From positions 1 through 16,604 of the forward strand of contig JAUXAH010000010.1 of NCBI GenBank assembly GCA_030614945.1: a stretch of 16,604 nt of DNA, given 5' to 3'. The notes below the pieces were generated by a model that saw only the letters and a list, made by a program, of their open reading frames with translations, did not search any database and was not told the DNA's origin. The DNA comes from Phycisphaerae bacterium (GTDB lineage: Bacteria; Planctomycetota; Phycisphaerae; Sedimentisphaerales; SG8-4). The position numbers and the translations under genes are program-made. Below are positions 6,133 to 12,570 of this stretch, one piece after another (within the stretch, counting starts at the first letter, position 1; each line of letters opens with the position of its first letter).

Positions 6133-6211
6133 CCTGATTTTCCGTTGGAGCCGGGGAAATAAAAAAGTCTTTATCACCCCCCTCAAAAGCCAGGATGCTC
6201 TTTAATCTAAG

Positions 6212-6240
6212 GTGGGGGCCTTAGGCCTTAAGGCCCCCAC
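6212..6240. repeat. Strong hairpin, 12-bp arms, downstream of the pilin gene
   Basis: GTGGGGGCCTTA, five-base loop GGCCT, TAAGGCCCCCAC: perfect 12-bp stem. It lies 66 bp past the pilin stop on the minus strand. There is no T-run after it in either direction, so it is not a classical intrinsic terminator, though it could protect or attenuate the pilin transcript. A weaker hairpin TCCGCC-ctga-GGCGGA follows at 6271-6286. The rest of 5793-6305 not listed elsewhere shows no gene. Confidence 0.75.
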
Positions 6241-6305
6241 GTCTTCGTCTGAACAGACAATTTGAGGTGTCCGCCCTGAGGCGGATGACAAAATGGACTC
6301 TATTC

Positions 6306-6716
6306 TTACGGAGTTTCGCCCCAGGTACCGTCCTGGTTCAGCGTTACCTGGTCAGGCGTTGTAGGCTTATCGGTGCGGGTCGAATCACTGGCGTCCACCG
6401 TAATAGAATACGTGTCGTAGGCGCTGAACAAGATGCTATAAGATTCATCGCTGAAGTACTTGCCGTCCAGGTCGCCGTCTGCAAAACCCAGTTCGTTCAC
6501 GTCGACTAGAGCCCAGGTCCCGGTCCAGCCCGAACCCTTTTCAGCGCAGAACGCCCGGGCTGCGGTGCGGATACTACCGGCACCGGCTTTGCCCTCCGAC
6601 CACTTGGCTGCGTCAATTCGGCCTCGCATAATCGGAATTGCCACTGCAGCCAGGATGCCGACGATGAAGATTACGACCATCAGCTCAATCAGTGTAAAAC
6701 CTTTTCTGCTTTTCAT
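6306..6716 (-). CDS. Type IV pilin / GspG-like major pseudopilin
   Basis: 136 residues. Short basic leader MKSRKG, cleavage before Phe7, then FTLIELMVVIFIVGILAAVA with Glu at +5 and Pro at mature position 22: the canonical type III prepilin signal, giving the fibre-forming helix. It continues as IPIMRGRIDAAKWSEGKA and a small C-domain with two Cys-poor beta segments. AGGAGA eight bases before the ATG is a good ribosome site. The gene lies between the GspF/PilC gene and the minor pilins and is likely the main structural subunit. Whether it builds a type IV pilus or a type II secretion pseudopilus cannot be settled without the secretin gene. Confidence 0.88.
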   Translation of the reverse strand: MKSRKGFTLIELMVVIFIVGILAAVAIPIMRGRIDAAKWSEGKAGAGSIRTAARAFCAEKGSGWTGTWALVDVNELGFADGDLDGKYFSDESYSILFSAYDTYSITVDASDSTRTDKPTTPDQVTLNQDGTWGETP

Positions 6717-6752
6717 TTTAACTTCTCCTAAAAAAGTTTTAATATTACGCTT

Positions 6753-6772
6753 ATACCTGCGAAAGCAGGTAT
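6753..6772. repeat. Hairpin with GAAA tetraloop upstream of the pilin gene
   Basis: ATACCTGC-GAAA-GCAGGTAT, perfect 8-bp stem. On the pilin transcript (minus strand) it would lie about 40 bases before the start codon, so a leader hairpin is possible. No target duplication seen. Confidence 0.65.
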
Positions 6773-6851
6773 CCTCTCTGATTTACCACAACCACAATCG
6801 ACCAAATTCATTAGCGACTATATTAGTTTTTCATTTTTTTTGCTGTTTGCC

Positions 6852-8063
6852 TTAGCCTCCCGACGGCGACATCGAGAAGATCGGCAGATACAGTGCAAGA
6901 ACTACCACCAATACAACCGCACCAACTGTTACAATCATTATCGGCTCAAGCAAGCTCATCAGAGTCGTTATCAGAGAATCGACCTTTCGTTCGTAATAGA
7001 TAGCGGTTCTGTCGAGCACCTTTGGCAGTGAGCCGCTTTCTTCGCCGACCTGCATCATTTTGACGAGCATATTAGGGAAGAAGCCGGTCTCGGCCATACT
7101 CGATGAGATGTTTGAGCCCCCGACAATTTTCTCTCTTGTTTGCGTTATCGCCGACCTTATAATATCGTTACCGCTCATTGTGGAGAGGATATCGAAGACC
7201 TCAAGCACCGAAACGCCTGCGGCAATTAACGTTGACATTGTTTTGCAGAACGTTGTGACGAAGGCCTGGCGGAGTACCTTGCCGAACAAAGGCAGGGCCA
7301 GGGCGATTCTGCTAAAGAGATAGTGCCCTTTTTTTGTTTTGGAGGTAAGAATTGCGGAAGTGATTATCAGCAGCACAGAGCCGATAATATAAATCAGATT
7401 GTAGCGCAGCGTATCGTAAAAACCCATAAAGCCTCTCGTAAAAGCGGGCAGCTCGGCGCCCATTTGGTCGAACATAGTGCGGAATCGCGGAACAACGAAA
7501 GCCATTATGAATATGACTATCAGGATAATAAATGTGAATACGAAGACCGGATACGCCATCGCGCCCTTGACCTTTTTCGCCAATTTATCGCGATTGTCGA
7601 AATACTCCGCCAGTCTGTGGAGTGCTTCGGCGAGATTACCGCCGGTTTCACCGGCTAATATCATCGCACAGGACAGCTGGTTGAAGACCTTCGGATATTC
7701 CGAGAGACAATCCGATAAAGGTTGGCCTTTCTGCATTTTTTCCAGGATCTGTTGTAGGATTTGCTGAAGCTGTAAATTTTCTATGTCTTCGCCGACGGCC
7801 TGTAAAGCAGTGGTAATGGGAATTCCTCCGTCTACCATTGTGTTCAACTGCCAGCAAAGCGCCGCCAGGTCTGCTGATTTGATTCGCTTTCGGTGAGGTG
7901 TTTGGTGGGTTTCTTTGACGCTGACAGACATCTCGTTGACAGAGATAGGGGTAAAGCCCTGTTCGCGAAGCCAGCTAAGTACGTCATTTGGATAGGCCGC
8001 CTGTAAGAGGCCTTCCTTTCGCACGCCTGCCACATCCCGAGCAATATACTTATAGTTTTTCAT
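6852..8063 (-). CDS. GspF/PilC inner-membrane platform protein
   Basis: GspF/PilC sits in the inner membrane, contacts the assembly ATPase and rotates or lifts pilin subunits into the fibre. The 403-residue product (usual size about 400) starts MKNYKYIARDVAGVRKEG, has two repeated GspF domains (LCWQLNTMVDGGIPITTALQ at about residues 69-88 and FCKTMSTLIAAGVSVLEVFD at about 270-290) and three hydrophobic segments (about 170-192, 222-242, 377-398). The signature GETGGNLAEAL appears in the first domain and GEESGSLPKVLDR in the second. ATG 8063 is chosen over the adjacent GTG 8066. It lies between gspE and the pilin gene, the standard order. Confidence 0.93.
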   Translation of the reverse strand: MKNYKYIARDVAGVRKEGLLQAAYPNDVLSWLREQGFTPISVNEMSVSVKETHQTPHRKRIKSADLAALCWQLNTMVDGGIPITTALQAVGEDIENLQLQQILQQILEKMQKGQPLSDCLSEYPKVFNQLSCAMILAGETGGNLAEALHRLAEYFDNRDKLAKKVKGAMAYPVFVFTFIILIVIFIMAFVVPRFRTMFDQMGAELPAFTRGFMGFYDTLRYNLIYIIGSVLLIITSAILTSKTKKGHYLFSRIALALPLFGKVLRQAFVTTFCKTMSTLIAAGVSVLEVFDILSTMSGNDIIRSAITQTREKIVGGSNISSSMAETGFFPNMLVKMMQVGEESGSLPKVLDRTAIYYERKVDSLITTLMSLLEPIMIVTVGAVVLVVVLALYLPIFSMSPSGG

Positions 8064-8081
8064 CACATTAAGCTACATTCC

Positions 8082-8141
8082 CCACACGTAAGTGTGTGGT
8101 CTCTTTTTTCTTCCTTCTCCTCCACACATTTACATGTGTGG
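8082..8141. repeat. Pair of related hairpins in the gspE-gspF gap
   Basis: CCACAC-gtaagt-GTGTGG at 8082-8099 and CCACACAT-ttac-ATGTGTGG at 8122-8141, separated by a pyrimidine run. Both share the CCACAC arm, so they look like copies of one element. They lie upstream of gspF in the operon and could affect RNA processing between the two genes. Confidence 0.7.
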
Positions 8142-8198
8142 TATCTTTTTACGCCTTGTTATCGGCGTCTGAAAAGCTTGAGTTTAGTAAAAATCGGA

Positions 8199-8243
8199 CT
8201 CGATTCTCGATGCTCGTCCCGCCCCTCGGAGGGGCTGGGCTCG
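8199..8243. mobile_element. 23-bp palindromic element, copy D, inserted in a CTCGAT heptad array
   Basis: Heptads CTCGATT, CTCGATG, CTCG fill 8199-8216. The element lies at 8217-8239, with arms near TCCCGCCCCTC and GAGGGGCTGGG. Direct CTCG at 8213-8216 and 8240-8243. Remnants of the heptad word (CATCCAGCAT) continue after it to the gspE stop. As for copy A, the target is the array word itself. Confidence 0.75.
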
Positions 8244-8254
8244 TCATCCAGCAT

Positions 8255-10012
8255 CTATGCTTTTATATTTTCTGTGAATGTTACGCTAAGGACCTCTTCC
8301 GCGGTGGTTAAACCCTGTAGCATTTTACTTATGCCGCTTTCGAGTAACCCCCCATAGCCTTTTTCACGTGCCATAGCTCTTATTTGCGATTCATTGACCT
8401 CTGCAATGAGCTTTTCCCTGATATCGTTGTCCATAACCAAGAACTCAAATACGGGCAATCTACCCGAATAGCCCGTCCCTCCACAGGCTTTGCAGCCTTT
8501 GCCGTGGTAAAAGACGGCGTCCTTGGCCTGCCCGGGGTCAATATTCAAACGCTTGATGACTTCCTTACTTAAGGTTACAGGTTCTTTGCAGCGCGTACAA
8601 ATTTTTCTCACGAGTCGCTGAGCAATGACTAAATTCAGCGTGGAAGCCAGCAAATACGGCTCAATTCCCATATAGACCAGTCTGCTTATCGCACTGGGTG
8701 CGTCGTTGGTATGGAAGGTGCTCAAGACGAGATGGCCGGTCAGAGATGCTTTTATGGCAATCTCGACCGTTTCTTTGTCCCGAATTTCACCTATTAGAAC
8801 TATGTCGGGGTCCTGTCTCAAAATTGCCCGCAGGCATATTGCAAAATCGAGATTTATTTCGGGCTTGATTTGAATCTGGTTAATCCCGGCAAGACGGTAT
8901 TCGACAGGGTCCTCGACAGTTGTAATATTTTTCGTTGGGTCTTTGAGGTAATTCAGGGCTGCATATAACGTGGTGCTTTTACCGCTGCCGGTCGGGCCGG
9001 TGACAACTATGATGCCGTGGGGCTGTGACAATACGGTTTTAAACTCTTCGAGAAGTTCGGGTTCAAAGCCAAGCTGGTCGACGTCGTGACTTACGGCTGA
9101 TGCGTCGAGGATTCGCATCACCACTTTTTCGCCGTATATTGTTGGAATTACCGATACCCGGACATCTATATCTCTGCCGGAGGTCTTTATTTTGAATCGG
9201 CCGTCCTGGGGCAATCTGCGTTCGGCAATGTCCATTTCGGAGAGAATCTTAATTCTGGTGACAACCGCAGCCTGCATCTTTTTGGCCGGCGGGACCATAT
9301 CACGAAGCACGCCGTCAATTCGCATGCGAATCATCATTGAATGCTCCTGCGGCTCGATATGAATGTCACTTGCCCTGCTTTTAACGGCCTGGCTTAACAG
9401 CAAATCAACAAAGCGAATTACAGGCGGCTTGGTTGCAGCTAATTCGCCGCTGATATCCGTCTCTGCCATATCAGCTTCAAGTGCTTCTTCTTCACCGGCT
9501 TCGAGCTCTACTATGTCGCGAAGCCGCTGTTCTTCAACATCGCTGCCGTGGTAAATCACCTCTATCGCATGGCGAATTTCCTGAGGCGAGCTAATTACTG
9601 CTTTAATCTGCCGCTTTATTTTCAGTGTGATTGTATCTATTGCGATAACATTGAGCGGGTCAGCCATCGCAACGATGATTTTTTTGTCTTTCTCGCCGAT
9701 GGCTACAAGGCAGAATCGCTTGGTGACGCTCTCAGGCAACATTCGAGCGATGTTCATATCTATCTTGCTAACATCATCGAAACGAACGTACTCCATCGAG
9801 AGATGTTCGGCCAGGGCGCGAGTAATATCCTCGTCGCTTAACATCCTTAGTCGAAGCAATACTTCGCCGAGTCGGCCGCCGCGCTCTCGCTGGTCGTTTA
9901 GCGCTTCGACCAATGCTCTGCGGGTTAATAGACCCTTATAGACGAGAAATTCACCGAAAAGAAGAACGGTGTCTGGTTTAGAGATGTTAGAGATAACCTG
10001 TGCAGATTCCAT
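8255..10012 (-). CDS. GspE/PilB assembly ATPase
   Basis: Hexameric cytoplasmic AAA-type secretion ATPase that powers pilin polymerisation. 585 residues. The N-terminal MshEN/T2SSE_N-type domain spans about residues 15-155 (GEFLVYKGLLTRRALVEAL). The core follows with SRASDIHIEPQE, Walker A GPTGSGKSTT (about 339-348), Asp box TTVEDPVEYR, Walker B DIVLIGEIRD (about 402-411) and His box STFHTND. The C-terminal four-Cys zinc site (CTRC ... CKAC) is intact, so this resembles PilB/GspE and not the retraction ATPase PilT, which lacks the zinc site. TTGAGG about eight bases before the ATG supports the start. First gene of the minus-strand operon, preceded by the shared promoter-like block at 10137-10235. 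Confidence 0.93.
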   Translation of the reverse strand: MESAQVISNISKPDTVLLFGEFLVYKGLLTRRALVEALNDQRERGGRLGEVLLRLRMLSDEDITRALAEHLSMEYVRFDDVSKIDMNIARMLPESVTKRFCLVAIGEKDKKIIVAMADPLNVIAIDTITLKIKRQIKAVISSPQEIRHAIEVIYHGSDVEEQRLRDIVELEAGEEEALEADMAETDISGELAATKPPVIRFVDLLLSQAVKSRASDIHIEPQEHSMMIRMRIDGVLRDMVPPAKKMQAAVVTRIKILSEMDIAERRLPQDGRFKIKTSGRDIDVRVSVIPTIYGEKVVMRILDASAVSHDVDQLGFEPELLEEFKTVLSQPHGIIVVTGPTGSGKSTTLYAALNYLKDPTKNITTVEDPVEYRLAGINQIQIKPEINLDFAICLRAILRQDPDIVLIGEIRDKETVEIAIKASLTGHLVLSTFHTNDAPSAISRLVYMGIEPYLLASTLNLVIAQRLVRKICTRCKEPVTLSKEVIKRLNIDPGQAKDAVFYHGKGCKACGGTGYSGRLPVFEFLVMDNDIREKLIAEVNESQIRAMAREKGYGGLLESGISKMLQGLTTAEEVLSVTFTENIKA

Positions 10013-10136
10013 TCGCTTGCCTCAAGTATCACCATTTATCAGGTTTTAACCTCGGTAAATTGCAAACAGTCTCGCAACGAGCGTTCTGCTTTGCCGGGTT
10101 CGGCGTTTACTTAATAGGGGTAAGAAGCTCAAAAAT

Positions 10137-10235
10137 GAGGTGTAGAAGCTCCTGCCCTTTTCGAGGTTTTACTGTTTAAAATATACTAATTAAAATATAC
10201 TTAAAAAACTGCCAAAGGCAAAAAATCGCGGTTTT
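10137..10235 (-). promoter_or_regulatory. Promoter-like block upstream of gspE (copy A of the shared block)
   Basis: On the minus strand: TTTTTTGCCTTTGGCAG, a T-run, then AGTATATTTTAATTAGTATA, matching 5852-5937 over about 85 bases except for a 14-base addition here (a second AGTATATTTTAAA word). It lies about 125-225 bp before the gspE start. The TTGGCA/TTTAAT pair is spaced 15 bases, poorer than in copy B. Between it and gspE (10013-10136) there is no ORF. Confidence 0.5.
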
Positions 10236-10241
10236 ATTTGA

Positions 10242-10339
10242 GACGGACCTTATTTTCCCGAAAGACACGGGTCAACCCAAACAGACGTCCGGTAATGACA
10301 TCGGAGTTTTGTCCCGCACCAATTGAGCTTAGGTCCGTC
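10242..10339. ncRNA. Candidate structured RNA, strand undecided
   Basis: GACGGACCT at 10242-10250 pairs perfectly with AGGTCCGTC at 10331-10339, enclosing at least two further helices: CCCG-aaagaca-CGGG at 10257-10271 and CCGGT-aatgac-ATCGG at 10289-10304, giving a three-way-junction shape of 98 nt. It does not fit the c-di-GMP-I, SRP or 6S consensus as I know them. It is divergent to gspE and upstream of the tRNA promoter. The alternative is another inverted-repeat element; no 4-bp duplication flanks it. Confidence 0.3.
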
Positions 10340-10359
10340 GATGTGCTGGGCTAAAATTC

Positions 10360-10388
10360 TTGACGAAACGGGGAGAACTCCCGATAAT
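10360..10388 (+). promoter_or_regulatory. Sigma-70-like promoter for tRNA-Leu
   Basis: TTGACG at 10360-10365 and GATAAT at 10383-10388, separated by 17 bases, each 5 of 6 to consensus. Predicted start near 10395, about 33 bases upstream of the tRNA. Confidence 0.6.
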
Positions 10389-10394
10389 TGGGTA

Positions 10395-10425
10395 TTCACC
10401 CCGCCCCTCGGAGGGGCGGGGTTCA
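10395..10425. mobile_element. 23-bp palindromic element, copy E, with TTCA duplication, in the tRNA leader
   Basis: Perfect palindrome at 10399-10421, arms CCCCGCCCCTC and GAGGGGCGGGG, central G. Direct TTCA at 10395-10398 and 10422-10425. Two bases separate the downstream duplication from the tRNA 5' end, so any transcript from the upstream promoter carries this hairpin in the 5' leader. Confidence 0.9.
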
Positions 10426-10427
10426 CT

Positions 10428-10511
10428 GCGGATGTGGCGGAATTGGCAGACGCGCAGGCTTCAGGTGCCTGTGGGCTTCGGCTCGTGGAGGTTCGACTCC
10501 TCTCATCCGCA
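10428..10511 (+). tRNA. tRNA-Leu(CAG)
   Basis: Acceptor arm GCGGATG pairs with CATCCGC and the discriminator base is A at 10511. The D-loop word TGGCGGAATTGGCAGACGCG and the long variable arm are typical of Leu. The anticodon stem CAGGC/GCCTG encloses loop TTCAGGT, so the anticodon is CAG, reading CUG. The T-arm has GGTTCGACTCC. CCA is not encoded. Length 84 nt is normal for a class II tRNA. Confidence 0.97.
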
Positions 10512-10523
10512 TTATAGCCGCTC

Positions 10524-10555
10524 TATGAGGGGAAATCAGCGTTTTTGGCCTCATA
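10524..10555 (+). other. Hairpin after the tRNA
   Basis: TATGAGG at 10524-10530 pairs with CCTCATA at 10549-10555 around an 18-base loop containing TTTTT. It may end or process the tRNA transcript, but there is no T-run after the stem, so this is weak. Confidence 0.35.
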
Positions 10556-10656
10556 TCTGCAAAACATTTAGCTATTTAACGGAAATTGTGCAAATAGGCC
10601 GATAAATAATAAAATAAACGAACAATAAATTTGTCCGCACGGCTGGTAAAGGCGCT

Positions 10657-11484
10657 ATGCTTGAAATTGCACAAAATTTTGAACAAACGGCAGTAAGCTT
10701 CAGCCCCATAATTCTAATCGCGCCGGGGTTGGCAGCAGTTCTGATTGGGCTGTTTGTCTGGCTCGGCGGCCTTGGCTTTAGAAGACTTTTGGTCGCTGTC
10801 GTAGGTGCGGTCGGTGGCGGTATTTGTGGATTTTTTATAATCGGCCGAAATACTATGTCAGTGATGATTTCCGCAGCCGTAGCTGCGGTTATCACAATAA
10901 TATTCGAAAAGTTTTTTATCACAATCCTAACAGCGGCACTGGCAGCCGCTCTTGGCCTTGCCATTTTGGCCGGACCGTACATTGAAAATTCGCAAGAACA
11001 CATGCTCAATTATTATCCTTTTAATCAAGAGAAAATATCAAATCGCTCTCCATATATCAACATCCACGAAAGCATACACATACTGAAAGTGCACACAGTT
11101 TTTTTTACCAATGAGATAAAACAGGCCTGTTTACAAATGCCGGCGTATAATTGGATAATAATAGCGGCGCTGGCGGCAATCTTCATAATGGGCGGATTCT
11201 TCCTCTGGCGTTTAACTTCGGCTTTGTGCTGTGCGACTCTGGGGACGCTGCTCGTTTTTGGCGGTATGATTTTGCTGTTATTATACAAAGGTGCTGTGCC
11301 CATAAGCAGTATTAGTCGCAGAACATTATTTTACGCCGCTGTCTTTATAGCGATGATAGTTTTCGGCACGATTGAGCAGCTATTACTTTGTCCGTGGCTG
11401 GAGAGTAAAGCGATAAGAAGAAAAGAAGCGAAAAAGGATAAGCAAAGACGTGACGAAACAAGGCCACATTGGCGGACTACATAA
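10657..11484 (+). CDS. Polytopic membrane protein, unknown function
   Basis: 275 residues. I do not recognise a firm family. About seven hydrophobic segments are visible: about 18-37, 43-60, 67-84, 88-107, then after a polar loop of about 60 residues 167-188, 191-215 and 225-243. The Gly-rich segment RLLVAVVGAVGGGICGFFII resembles the repeat of TMEM198/DUF4203-type proteins, but this is only an impression. The C-terminus is strongly basic (SKAIRRKEAKKDKQRRDE), so it is probably cytoplasmic. The ATG has AAAGG five bases upstream. Its neighbour at 11628 has the same style of Gly-rich helices, so the two may be diverged partners. Confidence 0.7.
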   Translation: MLEIAQNFEQTAVSFSPIILIAPGLAAVLIGLFVWLGGLGFRRLLVAVVGAVGGGICGFFIIGRNTMSVMISAAVAAVITIIFEKFFITILTAALAAALGLAILAGPYIENSQEHMLNYYPFNQEKISNRSPYINIHESIHILKVHTVFFTNEIKQACLQMPAYNWIIIAALAAIFIMGGFFLWRLTSALCCATLGTLLVFGGMILLLLYKGAVPISSISRRTLFYAAVFIAMIVFGTIEQLLLCPWLESKAIRRKEAKKDKQRRDETRPHWRTT

Positions 11485-11508
11485 CGGGGACCCTGTTTTG
11501 TGGAGGCC

Positions 11509-11536
11509 CCCATTTCGCGGCTTTTTGCGAAATGGG
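11509..11536. repeat. Hairpin between two membrane-protein genes
   Basis: CCCATTTCGC and GCGAAATGGG form a perfect 10-bp stem with an 8-base loop (GGCTTTTT). GGGACCC occurs on both sides (11487-11493 and 11548-11554) as a 7-bp direct repeat, so an element insertion is possible. A related, weaker palindrome (AGCCCCCATTTTGTGGGCT) lies at 6018-6036. Confidence 0.55.
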
Positions 11537-11627
11537 AACCCGGGTTTGGGACCCACTTGCGTTGAGAAATTTTATAGTAATCAATTGCAGGTTACTGTGA
11601 GAAATTGAAAGGAAATTAAGGGGAAAA

Positions 11628-12320
11628 ATGATGGATTGTGTTACTATCCTTACCCTGGCGGTTGAAAGTGCAGGCCCAGAGGCAGCAGGAGAAGGAATTG
11701 TCCCCATCGACTTGATTTGGGAATATATCACCTCGCTCAATTTGCTCGAGGCGCTGACCTTTATGTCTTTCGGGGCGGTTTGCATTTTCTACGGCTGGCG
11801 TATTTTCAAGATGTTGGTGGTAATCAGCTTTGCGCTATTGGGCCTGGTTATGGGAATAACAATAAGTGATAAAATCGGCGGTGGGGACAGCCAACTTTTG
11901 GGTGGGCTGATAGGTCTTGGTGTAATGGCGGCTCTTTCTGTGCCGTTGATACGATGGGCGGTTTGTATATTAGGTGCGGTCGCGGGCGGAATACTCACAT
12001 CGGGAATATGGTACGCTTGTGGATTAAGCGAAAGATACATCTGGGCCGGTGCGATTATTGGAATGGTGGCCGGCGGAATGATATCCTTTATCATTTTCAA
12101 AATTGCTATTATGCTCTTTTCCAGTGTGGGTGGCAGCGGATTAATGGTAATAGGATTCCTGGCGGTAATGTGCAACGCGCACGTGGGGCGGGAGGAGCTG
12201 GTTAAAGTTCTGGTGCTTAATCACAACTGGTTTCTGCCGATCGCGCTGTTTGTACCGACGGTAGTGGGCATAATGCTGCAAAATAAGTTTGTTAAGGGCT
12301 CCAAAGACTGGAGTGTCTAA
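11628..12320 (+). CDS. Polytopic membrane protein, unknown function, possible partner of the upstream one
   Basis: 230 residues, also readable from the next codon (ATG 11631). AAGGGG precedes the starts by 4 and 7 bases. A short soluble N-terminus is followed by about six hydrophobic helices rich in Gly: ALTFMSFGAVCIFYGWRIFK, MLVVISFALLGLVMGITI, LLGGLIGLGVMAALSVPLI, WAVCILGAVAGGILTSGIW, WAGAIIGMVAGGMISFIIF and a C-terminal one. The layout of short loops between Gly-rich helices recalls the 10657 protein. No catalytic motif is seen and the function is unknown. Confidence 0.7.
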   Translation: MMDCVTILTLAVESAGPEAAGEGIVPIDLIWEYITSLNLLEALTFMSFGAVCIFYGWRIFKMLVVISFALLGLVMGITISDKIGGGDSQLLGGLIGLGVMAALSVPLIRWAVCILGAVAGGILTSGIWYACGLSERYIWAGAIIGMVAGGMISFIIFKIAIMLFSSVGGSGLMVIGFLAVMCNAHVGREELVKVLVLNHNWFLPIALFVPTVVGIMLQNKFVKGSKDWSV

Positions 12321-12324
12321 TGCG

Positions 12325-12355
12325 TGAACCCCGCCCCTCCGAGGGGCGGGGTGAA
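12325..12355. mobile_element. 23-bp palindromic element, copy F, with TGAA duplication
   Basis: Perfect palindrome at 12329-12351, arms CCCCGCCCCTC and GAGGGGCGGGG, central C. Direct TGAA at 12325-12328 and 12352-12355. It lies four bases after the stop codon of the upstream membrane gene and could act as a 3' stem. Confidence 0.9.
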
Positions 12356-12412
12356 TCGTGAATTGAACCTCGAATCACGAACCACGGGCAAGCCCTGCTG
12401 CGGTCTCTGTTA

Positions 12413-12451
12413 GATTTTGTCCTTGCAAAATCGTCTCTGCGGTTTTATAAT
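12413..12451 (+). promoter_or_regulatory. ffh promoter with an overlapping inverted repeat
   Basis: TTGCAA at 12423-12428 and a perfect TATAAT at 12446-12451, spacer 17. The inverted repeat GATTTTG-tccttg-CAAAATC at 12413-12432 overlaps the -35 hexamer and could be an operator. GTCTCTG occurs on both sides. The expected transcript starts near 12458, giving a leader of about 113 nt that ends in the heptad array. Confidence 0.65.
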
Positions 12452-12506
12452 CCTCATTTCGCCGGAATAATTAAAGCTCAATGCTGGATGCTCGTAGCAG
12501 AAGACT

Positions 12507-12569
12507 ATCGAGCATCGAGCATCGAGCATCGAGCATCGAGTATCGAGTATCGAGTATCGAGTATCGAGT
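12507..12569 (+). repeat. Heptad array (ATCGAGC x4, ATCGAGT x5) abutting the ffh start codon
   Basis: Nine uninterrupted 7-bp units; one T separates the last unit from the ATG at 12571. The repeated GAG is the only Shine-Dalgarno-like sequence before ffh, with copies 5 and 12 bases from the ATG. An in-frame ATG at 12481 reads through the array as a repeated RASSIEHRASSIEYR-type peptide fused to Ffh, which I regard as spurious. Confidence 0.95.
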
Positions 12570-12570
12570 T

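Noticed and set aside
6212..6240. Intrinsic terminator of the pilin gene
   Set aside because: Strong stem but no T-run follows on either strand, so only recorded as a hairpin.
6852..8066. GTG at 8066 as gspF start
   Set aside because: It directly precedes the ATG at 8063, which begins the family-typical MxxYxYxARD sequence; a difference of one codon only.
10242..10339. Cyclic di-GMP or SRP RNA
   Set aside because: Lacks the conserved core words of either RNA as I know them; left as an unnamed candidate.
10572..12175. Minus-strand ORFs opposite the two membrane-protein genes
   Set aside because: Complementary frames of hydrophobic codons; the plus-strand frames have ribosome sites and clean membrane helices.
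12481..12570. N-terminal 30-residue extension of Ffh
   Set aside because: Encoded by the heptad array; the conserved Ffh N domain begins at MFESLTEKF (ATG 12571).
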